DNA of 64,000 bases from Pseudoalteromonas luteoviolacea H33-S (GCF_001625695.1 NZ_AUXY01000104.1:96163-160162); one strand, 5' to 3'. Counted from the stretch's first letter, positions 1-10,000 are shown. Numbers and translations are program-made. Notes: generated from the sequence alone by a model not told the origin.

Positions 1-135
1 CTAGGTGATAGGCTATATGCGACTGGTGATGCCCTCAAAGCCGCAGAGCGTTTGCAGCTGCATGCACAAATGTTGGAGATCTGCCACCCTGTCAGTGGCG
101 AGATGATGCAATTTAATGCGCCAGATCCTTTTTAG
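1..135 (+). CDS. rluA: RluA-type pseudouridine synthase, C-terminal fragment
   Basis: The window opens inside a reading frame whose last 44 codons run to a TAG at 133-135. The visible peptide contains GDRLYA, then RLQLHAQML, then HPVSGEMM and ends in APDPF. This order (GD-x-LYA, RL-x-LHA, HP-x-x-G, terminal P-x-x-F) is what the extreme C-terminus of RluA-family 23S rRNA/tRNA pseudouridine synthases looks like, and RluA itself fits better than RluC/RluD or TruC. The catalytic Asp and everything N-terminal lie outside the window, so the subfamily is an inference. The convergent amidohydrolase gene starts its stop codon 15 bases further on. Confidence 0.7.
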   Translation, partial: LGDRLYATGDALKAAERLQLHAQMLEICHPVSGEMMQFNAPDPF

Positions 136-150
136 GCTCTGGCACAATTC

Positions 151-1464
151 CTACTTTTGATTAAAGAGATCTAAGGCACTGGCCGTCATGGCACGTACCC
201 CAGTTTTTAAAGCCAATGGATAATCTGGCGCAAACTTGCTTGAATGCAATGAAGGCAAACTTGTGCCATGTTTTTGCGCATCGGCATATGCTTGTGGCTC
301 GACGCCCCCTAACCAGAAAATGGTGATCGGAATATTGTCATCCGTGCGCCCGTAAAGGCCAAAATCTTCTCCCGCCATCACAGGCTCAGCTTTCACCACA
401 TTCTCAGAACCCAATTCATTTTTAATACTGGCTGTCACCGCATTAGCAAGATCAGGTGCATTATAAGTTGATGGAATGCTCTCTGATTCATGCACATGTA
501 CAACAGGCGCTTGCTCAGGCGTCAATCCAGCACTCAAAGCGACCCCTTTAGTCAGCCGCCTTAACGCTGCTATTTGCTGATCTCTCACTTCTCTATCATA
601 AGATCGCAATGTCAGCTGCAATTTCACTTCGTTAGAAATAATATTATGCTTAGATCCACCATGAATCGATCCCACAGTGATCACAGAAGGCTTAAGCGGT
701 GAGATCTCACGACTGGTAATGGTCTGGATCCCAAGTACAATGCGCGACGCTAACACGATGGGATCAATCGTTGTATGCGGGTAGGCGCCATGACCACCTT
801 GCCCTTTTACAGTAATGTCTACAGAATCAACATTGGCTAACGCATAGCCAGGAGAGATGGCAACTTTACCTGCAGGCAGCGATGCACTGACATGTAAACC
901 AAGAACATGATCAGGCTTGGCAAATTTGCTAAATAGCCCTTCTTTGAGCATGGCTTTAGCGCCAGCGCCCACTTCTTCTGCGGGCTGCGCCACCATCATT
1001 AATGTACCCTGCCACTGATGTTTATTTTTTACCAACTGCTCTGCAGCACCAATAAAACTGGTCATATGAATATCATGGCCACAGCCGTGCATTACACCGA
1101 CCATGTTATTGTTGGCATCCTTTACGCGCACTTTTGAAGCATAAGGCTTTCCTGTTTGCTCAATAATTGGCAAACCATCTGTATCAGCGCGGATCATCAC
1201 TGTCGGTCCATCACCATTTTTCATCAGCCCTACTACACCATAGCCGCCCACACGTTCAGTGACATCAAAGCCCAATGCTTTTAACTCTTGCGCCAAACGT
1301 GCGCCCGTTTGCTGTTCTTGCATAGACAGCTCAGGGTTCTGATGTAGATGTAAATACAGCGCTTCTAATTTAGGAAGCGACTGGTTTACTGCGGATTCAA
1401 GATTACTAGCAGCAGCGTGATGTACACAGCACAATAGCGCCATTGATGTGAGCAATGTTTTCAT
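151..1464 (-). CDS. Secreted M20D-family amidohydrolase/peptidase
   Basis: The protein belongs to the M20 metallopeptidase family, subfamily D (hippurate hydrolase, N-acyl-amino-acid and IAA-amino-acid hydrolases), which cleaves amide bonds with a two-metal centre. The motif MHGCGHD at about residues 125-131 supplies the Cys and His ligands, and PAEEVGAGA carries the catalytic/ligand Glu pair; a dimerisation insert follows, and a C-terminal SLHSSKF motif supplies the last His. I chose the ATG at 1464 because it begins a clean signal peptide (MKTLLTSMALLCCVHHAAA). The open frame extends to 1563 but would bury that signal. An exported location is therefore likely. The exact substrate cannot be told from sequence. 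It is divergent from the HD-GYP gene and convergent with rluA. Confidence 0.85.
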   Translation of the reverse strand: MKTLLTSMALLCCVHHAAASNLESAVNQSLPKLEALYLHLHQNPELSMQEQQTGARLAQELKALGFDVTERVGGYGVVGLMKNGDGPTVMIRADTDGLPIIEQTGKPYASKVRVKDANNNMVGVMHGCGHDIHMTSFIGAAEQLVKNKHQWQGTLMMVAQPAEEVGAGAKAMLKEGLFSKFAKPDHVLGLHVSASLPAGKVAISPGYALANVDSVDITVKGQGGHGAYPHTTIDPIVLASRIVLGIQTITSREISPLKPSVITVGSIHGGSKHNIISNEVKLQLTLRSYDREVRDQQIAALRRLTKGVALSAGLTPEQAPVVHVHESESIPSTYNAPDLANAVTASIKNELGSENVVKAEPVMAGEDFGLYGRTDDNIPITIFWLGGVEPQAYADAQKHGTSLPSLHSSKFAPDYPLALKTGVRAMTASALDLFNQK

Positions 1465-1638
1465 AACGTTATTATTATTGAATTGAAAAAGTCGTTCCAG
1501 CTTGCAAACAATTGCTGATAAATGCAACTGTTTATGCCATTCTCGCTGGACAAAAATGTTCATAATCTGTGCACTATTGCGCTTTCATTTTGATATGCCT
1601 TTGCTAAGCTTAAATTCTACACAAGGGGTTTTTATACT

Positions 1639-2832
1639 GTGAAAACAATAAATATCAAAGAGTTACAACCTGGTATGTTTGTTGTTGGCGTGATCAAACA
1701 AGCCGGACACGTACGGGTAAAAAATCAAGGCTGGGTGAGAGATGAAAAAGGGATCAACAACTTGATCCATTCCGGTGTATTAGAAGTCGAGATCGATCCC
1801 GACAAAACATTAGATCAGTCCCAACCCGAACCAGAGATCATCGAAGAAGTGATCACTTCTGCTAAACCAGATCCCTGGCACAAATCCGTCCCAGTCGAAG
1901 CTGAGCTTGGCCAAGCTGTTAAAATGTACGAGCAAGCAAAGCAGCTACAAGAAAAGGCCTTCTCCGATATAAAAGAAGGTCGAAAAATTGATATCGCGGA
2001 GTTTAAAGAAACGGCTTCAGGCTTTATCGATTCAGTGTTTAGAAATCAAGATGCCCTCGCCTGCATCGCACGGATCCGTGAAAAAGATGGCTACCTGCTG
2101 GAGCACTCTTTAAACGTATCCATTTTAATGAGTATCTTTGCCAAGCACCTCGGATTTGATCGCGAGCTCATAGAAGAGTTGGCAACGGGCGCGTTATTGC
2201 ATGATATAGGTAAAATTAAAATCCCTGATGAAATATTGCAAAAACCGGACAAGCTCAGTGAAAATGAGTTTGCCATCATGCGAGAGCATGCAAAATATAG
2301 TCACGATATTGTTAAAGACAGTGGATTAGGTGAAATTGCCGCTGAAATAGCAGGCTTTCATCACGAGAGGCTAGATGGCACAGGGTATCCGTACTCAAAA
2401 CAAGGTGACGAATTGTCACAGTATGTACGTATGATCTCTATTGTCGATGTCTATGACGCCATGACTGCAGACAGAGTCTACAAAGTGGGTATGGCCCCCA
2501 TAAAAGCATTCAAAAAGCTCAAAGCTGGGTGTCCACATCAGTTTGATGAGAACTTACTTAACCAATTTATTCACTGTATTGGCATGTATCCGGTAGGCAC
2601 TTTAGTTAAGCTCAAAAGCCATCGCATAGGTATTGTTGCAGCGAGCAACCCAGTGTCGCCTTTACAACCTGTGGTGAAAGTGTTTTACAATGCAAAGAAC
2701 ATGTTTCATGTTGAAGTAAGAGATGTCGACTTAAGCGATAAGCGCATTGATGATGAGTTAGAAGCCGCGGTAAAACCTGAAGAGTTTGGTTTGGACTTAA
2801 TCAAGTTTTTCCGCCACTCTATGCTACCTTAG
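1639..2832 (+). CDS. DUF3391 / HD-GYP domain cyclic-di-GMP phosphodiesterase
   Basis: The N-terminal ~120 residues match DUF3391 (begins MKTINIKELQPGM), the usual partner of HD-GYP domains. The HD-GYP domain covers about residues 140-330, with the HD pair at H188-D189 in LLHDIGKIK, a later HH-E-R motif and an intact GYP triad at 249-251 (DGTGYP). This predicts hydrolysis of cyclic-di-GMP to pGpG/GMP and control of motility or biofilm. There is no membrane segment or signal peptide, so it is cytoplasmic. Translation starts at GTG with an AAGGGG Shine-Dalgarno about 11 bases upstream. A second c-di-GMP protein is encoded at 56.9 kb. Confidence 0.92.
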   Translation: MKTINIKELQPGMFVVGVIKQAGHVRVKNQGWVRDEKGINNLIHSGVLEVEIDPDKTLDQSQPEPEIIEEVITSAKPDPWHKSVPVEAELGQAVKMYEQAKQLQEKAFSDIKEGRKIDIAEFKETASGFIDSVFRNQDALACIARIREKDGYLLEHSLNVSILMSIFAKHLGFDRELIEELATGALLHDIGKIKIPDEILQKPDKLSENEFAIMREHAKYSHDIVKDSGLGEIAAEIAGFHHERLDGTGYPYSKQGDELSQYVRMISIVDVYDAMTADRVYKVGMAPIKAFKKLKAGCPHQFDENLLNQFIHCIGMYPVGTLVKLKSHRIGIVAASNPVSPLQPVVKVFYNAKNMFHVEVRDVDLSDKRIDDELEAAVKPEEFGLDLIKFFRHSMLP

Positions 2833-2850
2833 CGCCTTAAGCGCTAAGGT
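2826..2850. terminator. Perfect 10-bp inverted repeat between convergent genes
   Basis: ACCTTAGCGC at 2826-2835 and its exact complement at 2841-2850 flank the loop CTTAA. The stem overlaps the last codons and stop of the HD-GYP gene and lies just before the gspB stop. No good T-run follows on either strand, so it is a stem-loop able to block convergent transcription or stabilise 3' ends rather than a textbook intrinsic terminator. Confidence 0.5.
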
Positions 2851-2863
2851 CACTTCTGTTGGG

Positions 2864-3964
2864 TTATGGGATCCAGTCCTGCATGGCATTGAGGGTAAAT
2901 TCAATGCCATCAAAGTCAAATAAAGCTTGCTCTGGTGTGATCTCTACTATGGTCAAGGCACCTAGGTTGTCGCCTTCATATAACTCACGGTTATTCACTT
3001 TGATCCAACGCTTATCAGGCTCTGTGGCGTAAATATGTGCTTGATAACGCAAAGATGGAATACTATTTTGTAGTTTCAAAGGAAGTAACTCAACCGGTGT
3101 GGCTTGTGCTGTTTCTCTGCTACTAGATACCACGTCACTGTCTTCCTCTGACCCCACAGAAAACGTCGGGCGGGTTTCTTCCACAGCTGCTGCAAAGGCT
3201 TTTTTCAGCTCATCTGATACACCAGCTAACTCCTCTTCTTCACGATTTTGAGTGCTATTAAACTGATTAGATTGCGGTGCTCCGGTATACGCTTGTGTCA
3301 TATTCGGATTATAAACTTGCCCTGTATTAGGCATCGCGACAGGTTGCTGTGTATAAGCCATATTTGGCTGCACAATTTGCCCTGCGGCTGCAAATTGCTG
3401 CGTTTGTGGCATTTGTGCTTGTACCGGTACATTAACAATTTGGCCCTGACTATTTACAGGGACCAACTGTTGAGAATAAACAGCTCGGCCACTGGCATCG
3501 AAGCCCACTTGCACTGACATCCACTGATAGTGAATTTGGTTTTGTACCATAGGTTGCTGCATCAATACCGGTTGTTGCATTGGGTTGGTCATAACAGGTG
3601 CAGTAGCTACAACATTGGGAGTTGTAAGTGCAGTGTTTGCGACAACTTGATCAGACGCATTAGACTCAGCCTGAGTAATCTCCGAGTCCGCTTTAACCGC
3701 CTCAACCTCTGCAGTCTCTTTGGTTTCCTCAGCACGCGATACTGGCTCAACAGCCACCAGTGTTTGATCATTGTCAGGTGTTTGCACCGACTGACCAAGG
3801 AAATACCCTGCGCTTAGCGCACAAATGCTAATAAGCCCACCGCCTAGTCCGAGACTTAAACGTTTATAAAATGCGACCTGTGCAGATTGACGTGCTTGTA
3901 CATAGTCTTGCTCAGATTTTGATTGTTGTTGTGATTGTTTTAATGCATTAACAAGATAAGACAT
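2864..3964 (-). CDS. gspB: General secretion pathway protein B (GspB/ExeB-like)
   Basis: The protein has a short cytoplasmic N-terminus (MSYLVNALKQSQ), one transmembrane segment at about residues 35-57, a long low-complexity Gln/Pro/Asn-rich periplasmic linker, and a C-terminal domain of about 75 residues (LPLKLQNSIPSLRYQAHIYA ... LNAMQDWIP) that matches the T2SSB domain. Members of this family pair with the ATPase GspA/ExeA to help assemble the type II secretion secretin in the outer membrane. The gene follows gspA with a gap of about 9 bases, so the two are one operon. The N-terminal SYLVNAL motif is also shared with MSHA-pilus accessory proteins, but the C-terminal domain favours GspB. Confidence 0.85.
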   Translation of the reverse strand: MSYLVNALKQSQQQSKSEQDYVQARQSAQVAFYKRLSLGLGGGLISICALSAGYFLGQSVQTPDNDQTLVAVEPVSRAEETKETAEVEAVKADSEITQAESNASDQVVANTALTTPNVVATAPVMTNPMQQPVLMQQPMVQNQIHYQWMSVQVGFDASGRAVYSQQLVPVNSQGQIVNVPVQAQMPQTQQFAAAGQIVQPNMAYTQQPVAMPNTGQVYNPNMTQAYTGAPQSNQFNSTQNREEEELAGVSDELKKAFAAAVEETRPTFSVGSEEDSDVVSSSRETAQATPVELLPLKLQNSIPSLRYQAHIYATEPDKRWIKVNNRELYEGDNLGALTIVEITPEQALFDFDGIEFTLNAMQDWIP

Positions 3965-3973
3965 GGCACACCA

Positions 3974-4888
3974 TTAAAAAATATATGAAAGACCAAAACC
4001 GCAGACAAACATTGCGGCCACCCAACCAGACACTAACATCGGCACATTGAGTTTTTTGGTTTGTTGTTCTGGGATCAAATTAAGCGGCAAAGCCTCTTTG
4101 GCTGCTTGTTGCGCTATCTGTTTAGTGACTTCTTGCTGCTGAGCAGAATAAGCACCAAGCAAACATCTGTCTGCCAGTAAATTAATAAGCCTTGGGATCC
4201 CTGCTGTCACTTGATGAATATAGGCAACAGATTCATTGCTAAACAAGTGATTTTGGCAACCCGCTTTATTCAATCTGTGCTTGATATAAGAAAACACTTG
4301 CGACTCAGTCAACGGCAGCAAGTGGTATCTCGCAGTGATCCTTTGTGCTAACTGACGCAACTCGTTGCGTTGCAGTAACTGCTGGAGTTCAGGCTGACCA
4401 ACCAACACAATCTGCAGAAGCTTTTTATGATCCGTTTCTAAATTAGTCAATAGACGAAGCTGCTCTAACACTTCTGCAGCCAAGTGCTGTGCTTCATCAA
4501 TAATCAGCATAGTGTGGCCACCTTGCTCATGATTATCTAACAAACGTTTTTTGATCACATCGGTTAATGACTTCAGCGTTGCTTCTTTTGCATCATAGTC
4601 AATGTGCAGCTCATCACAAATACTGGCTAACAATTCCATTTCGGACAGTGCTGGGTTTAAAACAAACGCAACCTGCGTAGACTCGGGTAATTGCGCCAAC
4701 ATGCTGCGCGTCACGGTGGTTTTACCTGTGCCCACTTCCCCTGTCAATAATACAAAGCCGCCGGCGTCACCAAGTCCATAGGTTAAATGCGCCAACGCTT
4801 CTTTGTGGCGATCACTTAAAAATAGAAACTCAGGATTTGGCGCAATTGAAAACGGTTTTTCCGTTAAACCAAAATAGCGTAAATACAC
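3974..4888 (-). CDS. gspA: ExeA/GspA-like AAA ATPase, short form
   Basis: This is an AAA ATPase of the ExeA/GspA/MshM group: Walker A GEVGTGKT at 50-57, Walker B MLIIDEAQ at 127-134, and the family signature start MYLRYFGLTEKPFSIAPNP. A single transmembrane helix lies at the extreme C-terminus (about 281-303). Full ExeA proteins carry a periplasmic peptidoglycan-binding domain after this helix. It is absent here and the protein ends right at the helix, so peptidoglycan contact would have to come from GspB or another protein. The start codon is GTG, supported by conservation of the N-terminus. It is the first gene of a gspA-gspB operon, with no other gsp genes nearby. Confidence 0.85.
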   Translation of the reverse strand: MYLRYFGLTEKPFSIAPNPEFLFLSDRHKEALAHLTYGLGDAGGFVLLTGEVGTGKTTVTRSMLAQLPESTQVAFVLNPALSEMELLASICDELHIDYDAKEATLKSLTDVIKKRLLDNHEQGGHTMLIIDEAQHLAAEVLEQLRLLTNLETDHKKLLQIVLVGQPELQQLLQRNELRQLAQRITARYHLLPLTESQVFSYIKHRLNKAGCQNHLFSNESVAYIHQVTAGIPRLINLLADRCLLGAYSAQQQEVTKQIAQQAAKEALPLNLIPEQQTKKLNVPMLVSGWVAAMFVCGFGLSYIF

Positions 4889-5060
4889 GTGCTGTCTCTT
4901 TATTGTTAGAATGCTGCCTATAATGGCAAAAAATCACTTTAAGTTAAAACATTGTTTGCTTAATCGACACTGAATTTTTCACAAATTTAGGAACAAACAT
5001 TTTAAACTCAAGATGATAGTGCCATAGTGAAACATGAAATAATGACGTATTAGGATAACT

Positions 5061-6167
5061 ATGAAGGTGTATTTGGTCGGTGGTGCCGTCAGAGATGAAT
5101 TACTCGGCAGACCTATATTAGAAAGAGACTATGTTGTAGTAGGTGCGACAATCAGAGATATGCTCAAACTTGGTTATCAACAAGTTGGTAAAGATTTCCC
5201 TGTGTTTTTGCACCCAGAAAGTAAAGATGAGCACGCCTTAGCACGCACCGAACGCAAGCAAGGGCAAGGCTATACGGGCTTTATTTGCGACTTTGCACCG
5301 ACCATTACCCTAGAAGATGATCTGATCCGCCGTGATTTGACCGTCAATGCCATTGCCAAAGATGATCAAGGTAATTTGATCGATCCCTATCATGGTGAAG
5401 CAGATCTCGACAATAAGATCTTGCGCCATGTCAGTGACGCCTTCAGCGAAGATCCACTGAGGATCTTACGTGTTGCGCGATTCGCTGCGCGCTATCACTA
5501 CTTGGACTTTACCATTGCGGATGAAACCATGCAGTTAATGACTGCCATGGTTCAAGCGGGTGAGCTTAAAACGCTCACTAAAGAGCGGGTATGGATGGAG
5601 ATAGAAAAATCACTCAAAGATGGTGCTATCCACATATTTGCCAATGTGCTTGCGGATCTGAATGCCCTGCCATTTGTTACACCTTGGCAAACCAAATGGG
5701 ATCAAACCACTGCTAAGACATTAGCGGATCAACTTGCGCGCTTAGATCCAAGCAACGATACCTATTTAAGATCTGCGTTTAGCCTTTGGCAATATCAAGC
5801 TGATCTGAGCCAATACAATCTAGAGCAAGCTCATAAGATCCCAAAAATCTATGCTGATAGCTTACGTGATTTGCAGGCAAACTTACCATTATTACAATCA
5901 ACCCCTTGGCAAGCTGACACCATCATGACCATATTAAATCAGCTCGATGCATGGCGTCGTCCAGAGCGTTTAAGCGTGTTTATCAGCACTGCACGCGTCA
6001 TTGATGATCACTGTGCCGACAAAGCCATTAAACTCAACAAAGCATACAAAGCAGCGAGTAATGTCAAAGCACAGGAAGTGATCGCACTGGGTGCAAAAGG
6101 GCCAGAAATTAAAGTAGAGATGGATAAGCTGAAATTAAAGCGTATTGAAGCCATTTTGACGCTTTAA
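5061..6167 (+). CDS. cca: CCA-adding tRNA nucleotidyltransferase (class II)
   Basis: The enzyme adds or repairs the 3' CCA of tRNAs. The N-terminal nucleotidyltransferase head is clear: LVGGAVRDELLG at 5-16, ERDYVVVG at 21-28, RRDLTVNAIA at 90-99, then EDPLRILRVARFAAR. E. coli Cca is about 412 residues and carries a C-terminal HD phosphohydrolase domain. This protein is 368 residues, no HD motif is visible, and the region between about 190 and 290 is shortened, so only the nucleotidyltransferase activity is expected. The first acidic residue of the metal-binding D-x-D is Glu21 here instead of Asp, with Asp23 kept. An AGGA Shine-Dalgarno precedes the ATG. Confidence 0.93.
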   Translation: MKVYLVGGAVRDELLGRPILERDYVVVGATIRDMLKLGYQQVGKDFPVFLHPESKDEHALARTERKQGQGYTGFICDFAPTITLEDDLIRRDLTVNAIAKDDQGNLIDPYHGEADLDNKILRHVSDAFSEDPLRILRVARFAARYHYLDFTIADETMQLMTAMVQAGELKTLTKERVWMEIEKSLKDGAIHIFANVLADLNALPFVTPWQTKWDQTTAKTLADQLARLDPSNDTYLRSAFSLWQYQADLSQYNLEQAHKIPKIYADSLRDLQANLPLLQSTPWQADTIMTILNQLDAWRRPERLSVFISTARVIDDHCADKAIKLNKAYKAASNVKAQEVIALGAKGPEIKVEMDKLKLKRIEAILTL

Positions 6168-6179
6168 ACTATTAAGAAA

Positions 6180-6195
6180 GGGGGCTATCGCCCCC
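6180..6195. terminator. GC-rich hairpin after cca
   Basis: GGGGGC at 6180-6185 pairs with GCCCCC at 6190-6195 around a TATC loop, directly between the convergent cca and lipoprotein genes. The stem is strong but no T-run follows on the plus strand. It probably serves transcription ending on both strands. Confidence 0.5.
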
Positions 6196-6202
6196 TAGCG
6201 CA

Positions 6203-6760
6203 TTAAGCACATTTTTTGCCTAATACATCTTCAACCGAAACAGCTAATTTATCTTTTCGGATCACAATATGCTGATTATTCGATTTAATTGACAAAGCGC
6301 CGCCACCTATCGTCATATTATCGCTAATGATATATTCCACTTCATTCTTGTCATTGATTTCATATGCAAGTGACGGTGTTGCATTTTGTAATTGGAAATG
6401 ACGAAGATTCTCATCATATTTGAAGCTTAAGTCGTTAAATGAATAATTAGGCAGCTCTTTTGTTGCAGCAGCATAACAGTCTTTATTGCCACCTTTGTCA
6501 TCATTTAGGTGGTCAAACATATGATATTTGCCCTGACTATCAATTACTGCAACCGCTTTATCTCCCTCATAACTTGCATCATAAACACCAACTATCGGTG
6601 CAAACTCTGATGTTGCAGGTTGTTCAGTCGTCGTTGAATTATTGACTGTTGGTTGCTGTTCTTGCGCTTTCGGCGTGCTGTTGTCATCACTGCCACCACC
6701 ACATGCTGCCAGAGATAAGCCTAAGAATACAGGTAGTACTTTTTTCATCATTGTTGCCAT
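6203..6760 (-). CDS. Small hypothetical lipoprotein
   Basis: The product is a predicted lipoprotein of about 185 residues. The signal peptide (MKKVLPVFLGLSLAAC) ends in a lipobox with the acylated Cys followed by GGGSDD, and then a Ser/Thr/Gln-rich linker to about residue 50. The globular part has two Cys residues (one in KDCYAA, one in the terminal KKCA) that could form a disulfide. Asp after +2 Gly residues does not indicate retention at the inner membrane, so outer-membrane sorting is likely. I do not recognise the domain. Starts at 6748, 6751 and 6760 are all possible; none has a strong Shine-Dalgarno. Confidence 0.7.
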   Translation of the reverse strand: MATMMKKVLPVFLGLSLAACGGGSDDNSTPKAQEQQPTVNNSTTTEQPATSEFAPIVGVYDASYEGDKAVAVIDSQGKYHMFDHLNDDKGGNKDCYAAATKELPNYSFNDLSFKYDENLRHFQLQNATPSLAYEINDKNEVEYIISDNMTIGGGALSIKSNNQHIVIRKDKLAVSVEDVLGKKCA

Positions 6761-7042
6761 ATTGAAAATAAATTAATTGGCAATTATATTTAAAACATAC
6801 CGTTTTAAAAAACATTCTAAGACATTAAGCTATTGAAAAGTAAACCAAAGTAAACATAAACAGTTTATTTCCCGTCAGTAAACAAAAAATTAAACATCGA
6901 CTTTTCCTGCCAATCAATACTGTATAAAAGCACGATCAAACAGTGCAGCGACATCATCTCTACTTAGTTATTTTTCAATTAGTTGCCTATGAACTGTTTT
7001 TTAAGTAAAAATAGCCAACATCTGTCGTATTAAGGAAAAGTG
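6761..7042. other. AT-rich leader/promoter region of the LRR-ROCO-TIR gene
   Basis: This divergent region between the lipoprotein gene and the LRR-ROCO-TIR gene holds no gene. It contains three copies of GTAAAC at 6840-6845, 6850-6855 and 6878-6883, the first two one helical turn apart. Several AT-rich hexamers could act as -10 elements (for example TATAAA near 6922), but I cannot pick one promoter. The Shine-Dalgarno AAGGA at 7032-7036 is 6 bases before the ATG at 7043. Confidence 0.4.
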
Positions 7043-10000
7043 ATGTTAGCAGAGGCACTTAGGCGTATTGAGCAAGAAAAACAAGAAAAAACCGGTAGGC
7101 TAAATTTAAATGGTCTTGGCTTAACAGCGTTGCCTGAGGAATTATTCGAACTGGTTTGGTTAAAAGAGTTGTGTTTAGGGGTTGAGTTCGCTCATGAGTT
7201 AAAGCACAACCAGGGGACATTTATCTCACGCGCATTATTTGACGATTTAAAGCACCATGATACGTCTGGCGGAGAATCCTCATTTGATGAACTACCAGAG
7301 CAAATACAGCGCTTATCTCAGCTAGAAGTCCTGATTGCGGAGCACTGCTTTGAAGCTGTGAACCTCAGTTTAATCTCAGAGCTTACGTCACTGCGTGTTT
7401 TAGTACTGGGAGACTCAAAGTTATTAAGTCAATACGGATCGGTGCAATTGCCTAATCTGGCAGTGCTGTCACTTGTGCGCAACACCTCTTTTAATTCAGC
7501 AATGTTATGCCAGCTTACTGAGCTAAGATATTTAGATTTGTGCGGCAATGTAGACATTCAATTGGCACACCTGCAACATCGACACCATTTAGAGTGGCTT
7601 GAACTTTCAAATCTCGATGAATTAGACCTTAATGATTTAGCGGGCAGTCATAATTTACAATATCTAAAATTGTCTGATTGCCCGAAGCTTAAGTCCAATT
7701 TTCCCTATTTGTCACGATTAGATACCTTCATACTGGAAACCTGTCAATTCGAGCAAACCCAATCAAGCTGGAATTTACCTAAAATAGAAACTATCGAATT
7801 AGTTGATTGTGTGCTTGGTAGCCTTGACATGCTGCGTGAATTAACAGCCCTGATACACCTTGATATCTCACACAGTTATTTTAGCGACCTCAGCCCATTA
7901 GAGAACTTGCAAAATGTGCGCTCGTTAGAGCTTGTGAGTTGTGAAATTGAGAACATATCCCCTATTAATGAACTTAACCGCATTCAAAAATTAAAATTGT
8001 CCGATAACCTCATCTCTGATTTAACAGGCATAGAGCAACTCCAAAACCTGACATATCTTGACTTAGATAACAATGCTGTTTGTGACATCACACCGCTTGC
8101 AAAGCTTAGCGACCTAGAAAGCCTATACCTAGATGATAATCTCATAAAAGACATCACGCCAATTGGACAAATTAAAAAACTAGAACACCTCAAAGTCAGT
8201 AATAACCATTTTTTAACAGAGCATGACTTAACCCTAGAGCCATGGGACAACCACCTAGATGCCATTAAAAACTTGCTGCTGCAAACCACCGAAAGCCACA
8301 GTCAAATAAAGCTGCCTTGCAAGGTATTATTTTTAGGCAACCACAGTGCTGGTAAATCGAGCTTAGCGAATTATTTGCAAAAGCAAAGCCTCACTGAAAA
8401 GACCCAATCGACCCATATTCTCTCCATTCAGCACTATACCTGTGTAGATAATCGCGCAGCGTCACAGCAAGCGATACAAAACTCACTGCCTGATGCCATT
8501 TTTTATGACTTTGGTGGCCAAGATTATTACCATGGCGTGTATCGGGTATTTATGCAGCAAAAAGTCCTCACTTGCTTACTGTGGAAGCAAGACTGTAATG
8601 GTAATCAGCAAGCAACAGATAGCCGTGGCTACGAGACTCAGCATTTCTCACTGGCGTATTGGCTTGCTCAGTGGCGCGGTATGACAGCACCTGAACGCAA
8701 GGTAGAGACGCCTTTATTGTTAGTGCAAACCCATGCTGACCAAGACCCAAAACAGTTAGTCACCTCTGAACCACAATCGCTGACCCAGCACCAGTTTTAT
8801 GTCTCCCTAAATGACGCAGGTGACACGTCTGTCAATCAGGCCAGCCTAAACTACTTACACACCACATTGGATACATTTATCGAGCAAAGCCGCCGCACGG
8901 TAAAGGGAGATAAATGGTATCAAGACTTTATCGCATATGTGTTGGACCGACAGCAAAACCGTATAAACAATGCCCACACATATACTCGCTTGGGCGACTT
9001 GGTTAAACAATACCAAGCGGGCTCTGACAATGACAGATTGCACCTGCAAACAGAGCTGAAAAAATGGCACGAGCAAGGGCTGGTTTTATACTATCCCAGT
9101 ATCAATAAAAACAAGGTGTGGCTTAATCCGCAAGCCCTAACACAGTTTATCCATAGCCACATATTAAGCCTTAAAACATTTGAAAACTCTCAGGGAAGGA
9201 TACGTAAAGCACAATTCGATAAACTTATAAAACAACATAAAATCGATAAAGACGTTGTCGAACTGCTCAAAAAAGAAAAAGTCATCTTTGACCATACACA
9301 CACCGATGAAATCATCATCCCCAACTATCTCCCACTGGCCAAAGAAGAGGGCGACCACTATGCACTGTATACCTTCGGTATGGAGTATGCTAGTGCCTTT
9401 ACTTTAAAGTTTGCGCAATTTATCCCCATGGGACTCATTAACCAACTCATTTGTTACTTTGGCCCCTTACCCGAAAGCAAATTGTTTTGGCGCAACCAGT
9501 TACTGTTTACCTTAGGTGTCAACAAAAATGACGATGGGACAAAAAACACAGATCACGCCAGCAAGGTGCTGATAAAAGTCGAGTACCATCCACATATTCA
9601 AATCAAGGTCTATATCAGTGGCCACAACAAGGTACGCTCGCAGCATATTCGCTATCTGTATTTTGTGATTATGGCCATGTATTGGGATTTGGATATTCAA
9701 ACCGATCTCAAGCGCTTTGATAGTTTGTTTAAGCAACTTAAGCAAGGTAGTAGCAAAAAGCGCACACTTGAACTCGAGGAAGTGACACAACAACAATTCG
9801 ACCACATTAAAACCGTTTTTGAAACGCCACCTAAAGACTTACAGCTATCTTTGGATAACCGTTACTTTGTGTCGGCAACTGAGCTCGCTGAGCACAGCAA
9901 CTCTACGCAAATCTCGGCTTTTGATACGCAAAAAAATATAATAAAAAACTTAGATGTAGAACCCTATCAACCATTTACACTGAAAGGACTGAATAAAGTG

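Noticed and set aside
1465..1563. N-terminal extension of the M20 amidohydrolase
   Set aside because: It would place 33 residues before a good signal peptide and lacks a Shine-Dalgarno.
6920..6943. LexA (SOS) box upstream of the TIR gene (CTGT ... ACAG)
   Set aside because: The half-sites are about 16 bases apart instead of 8, so the pattern does not fit.
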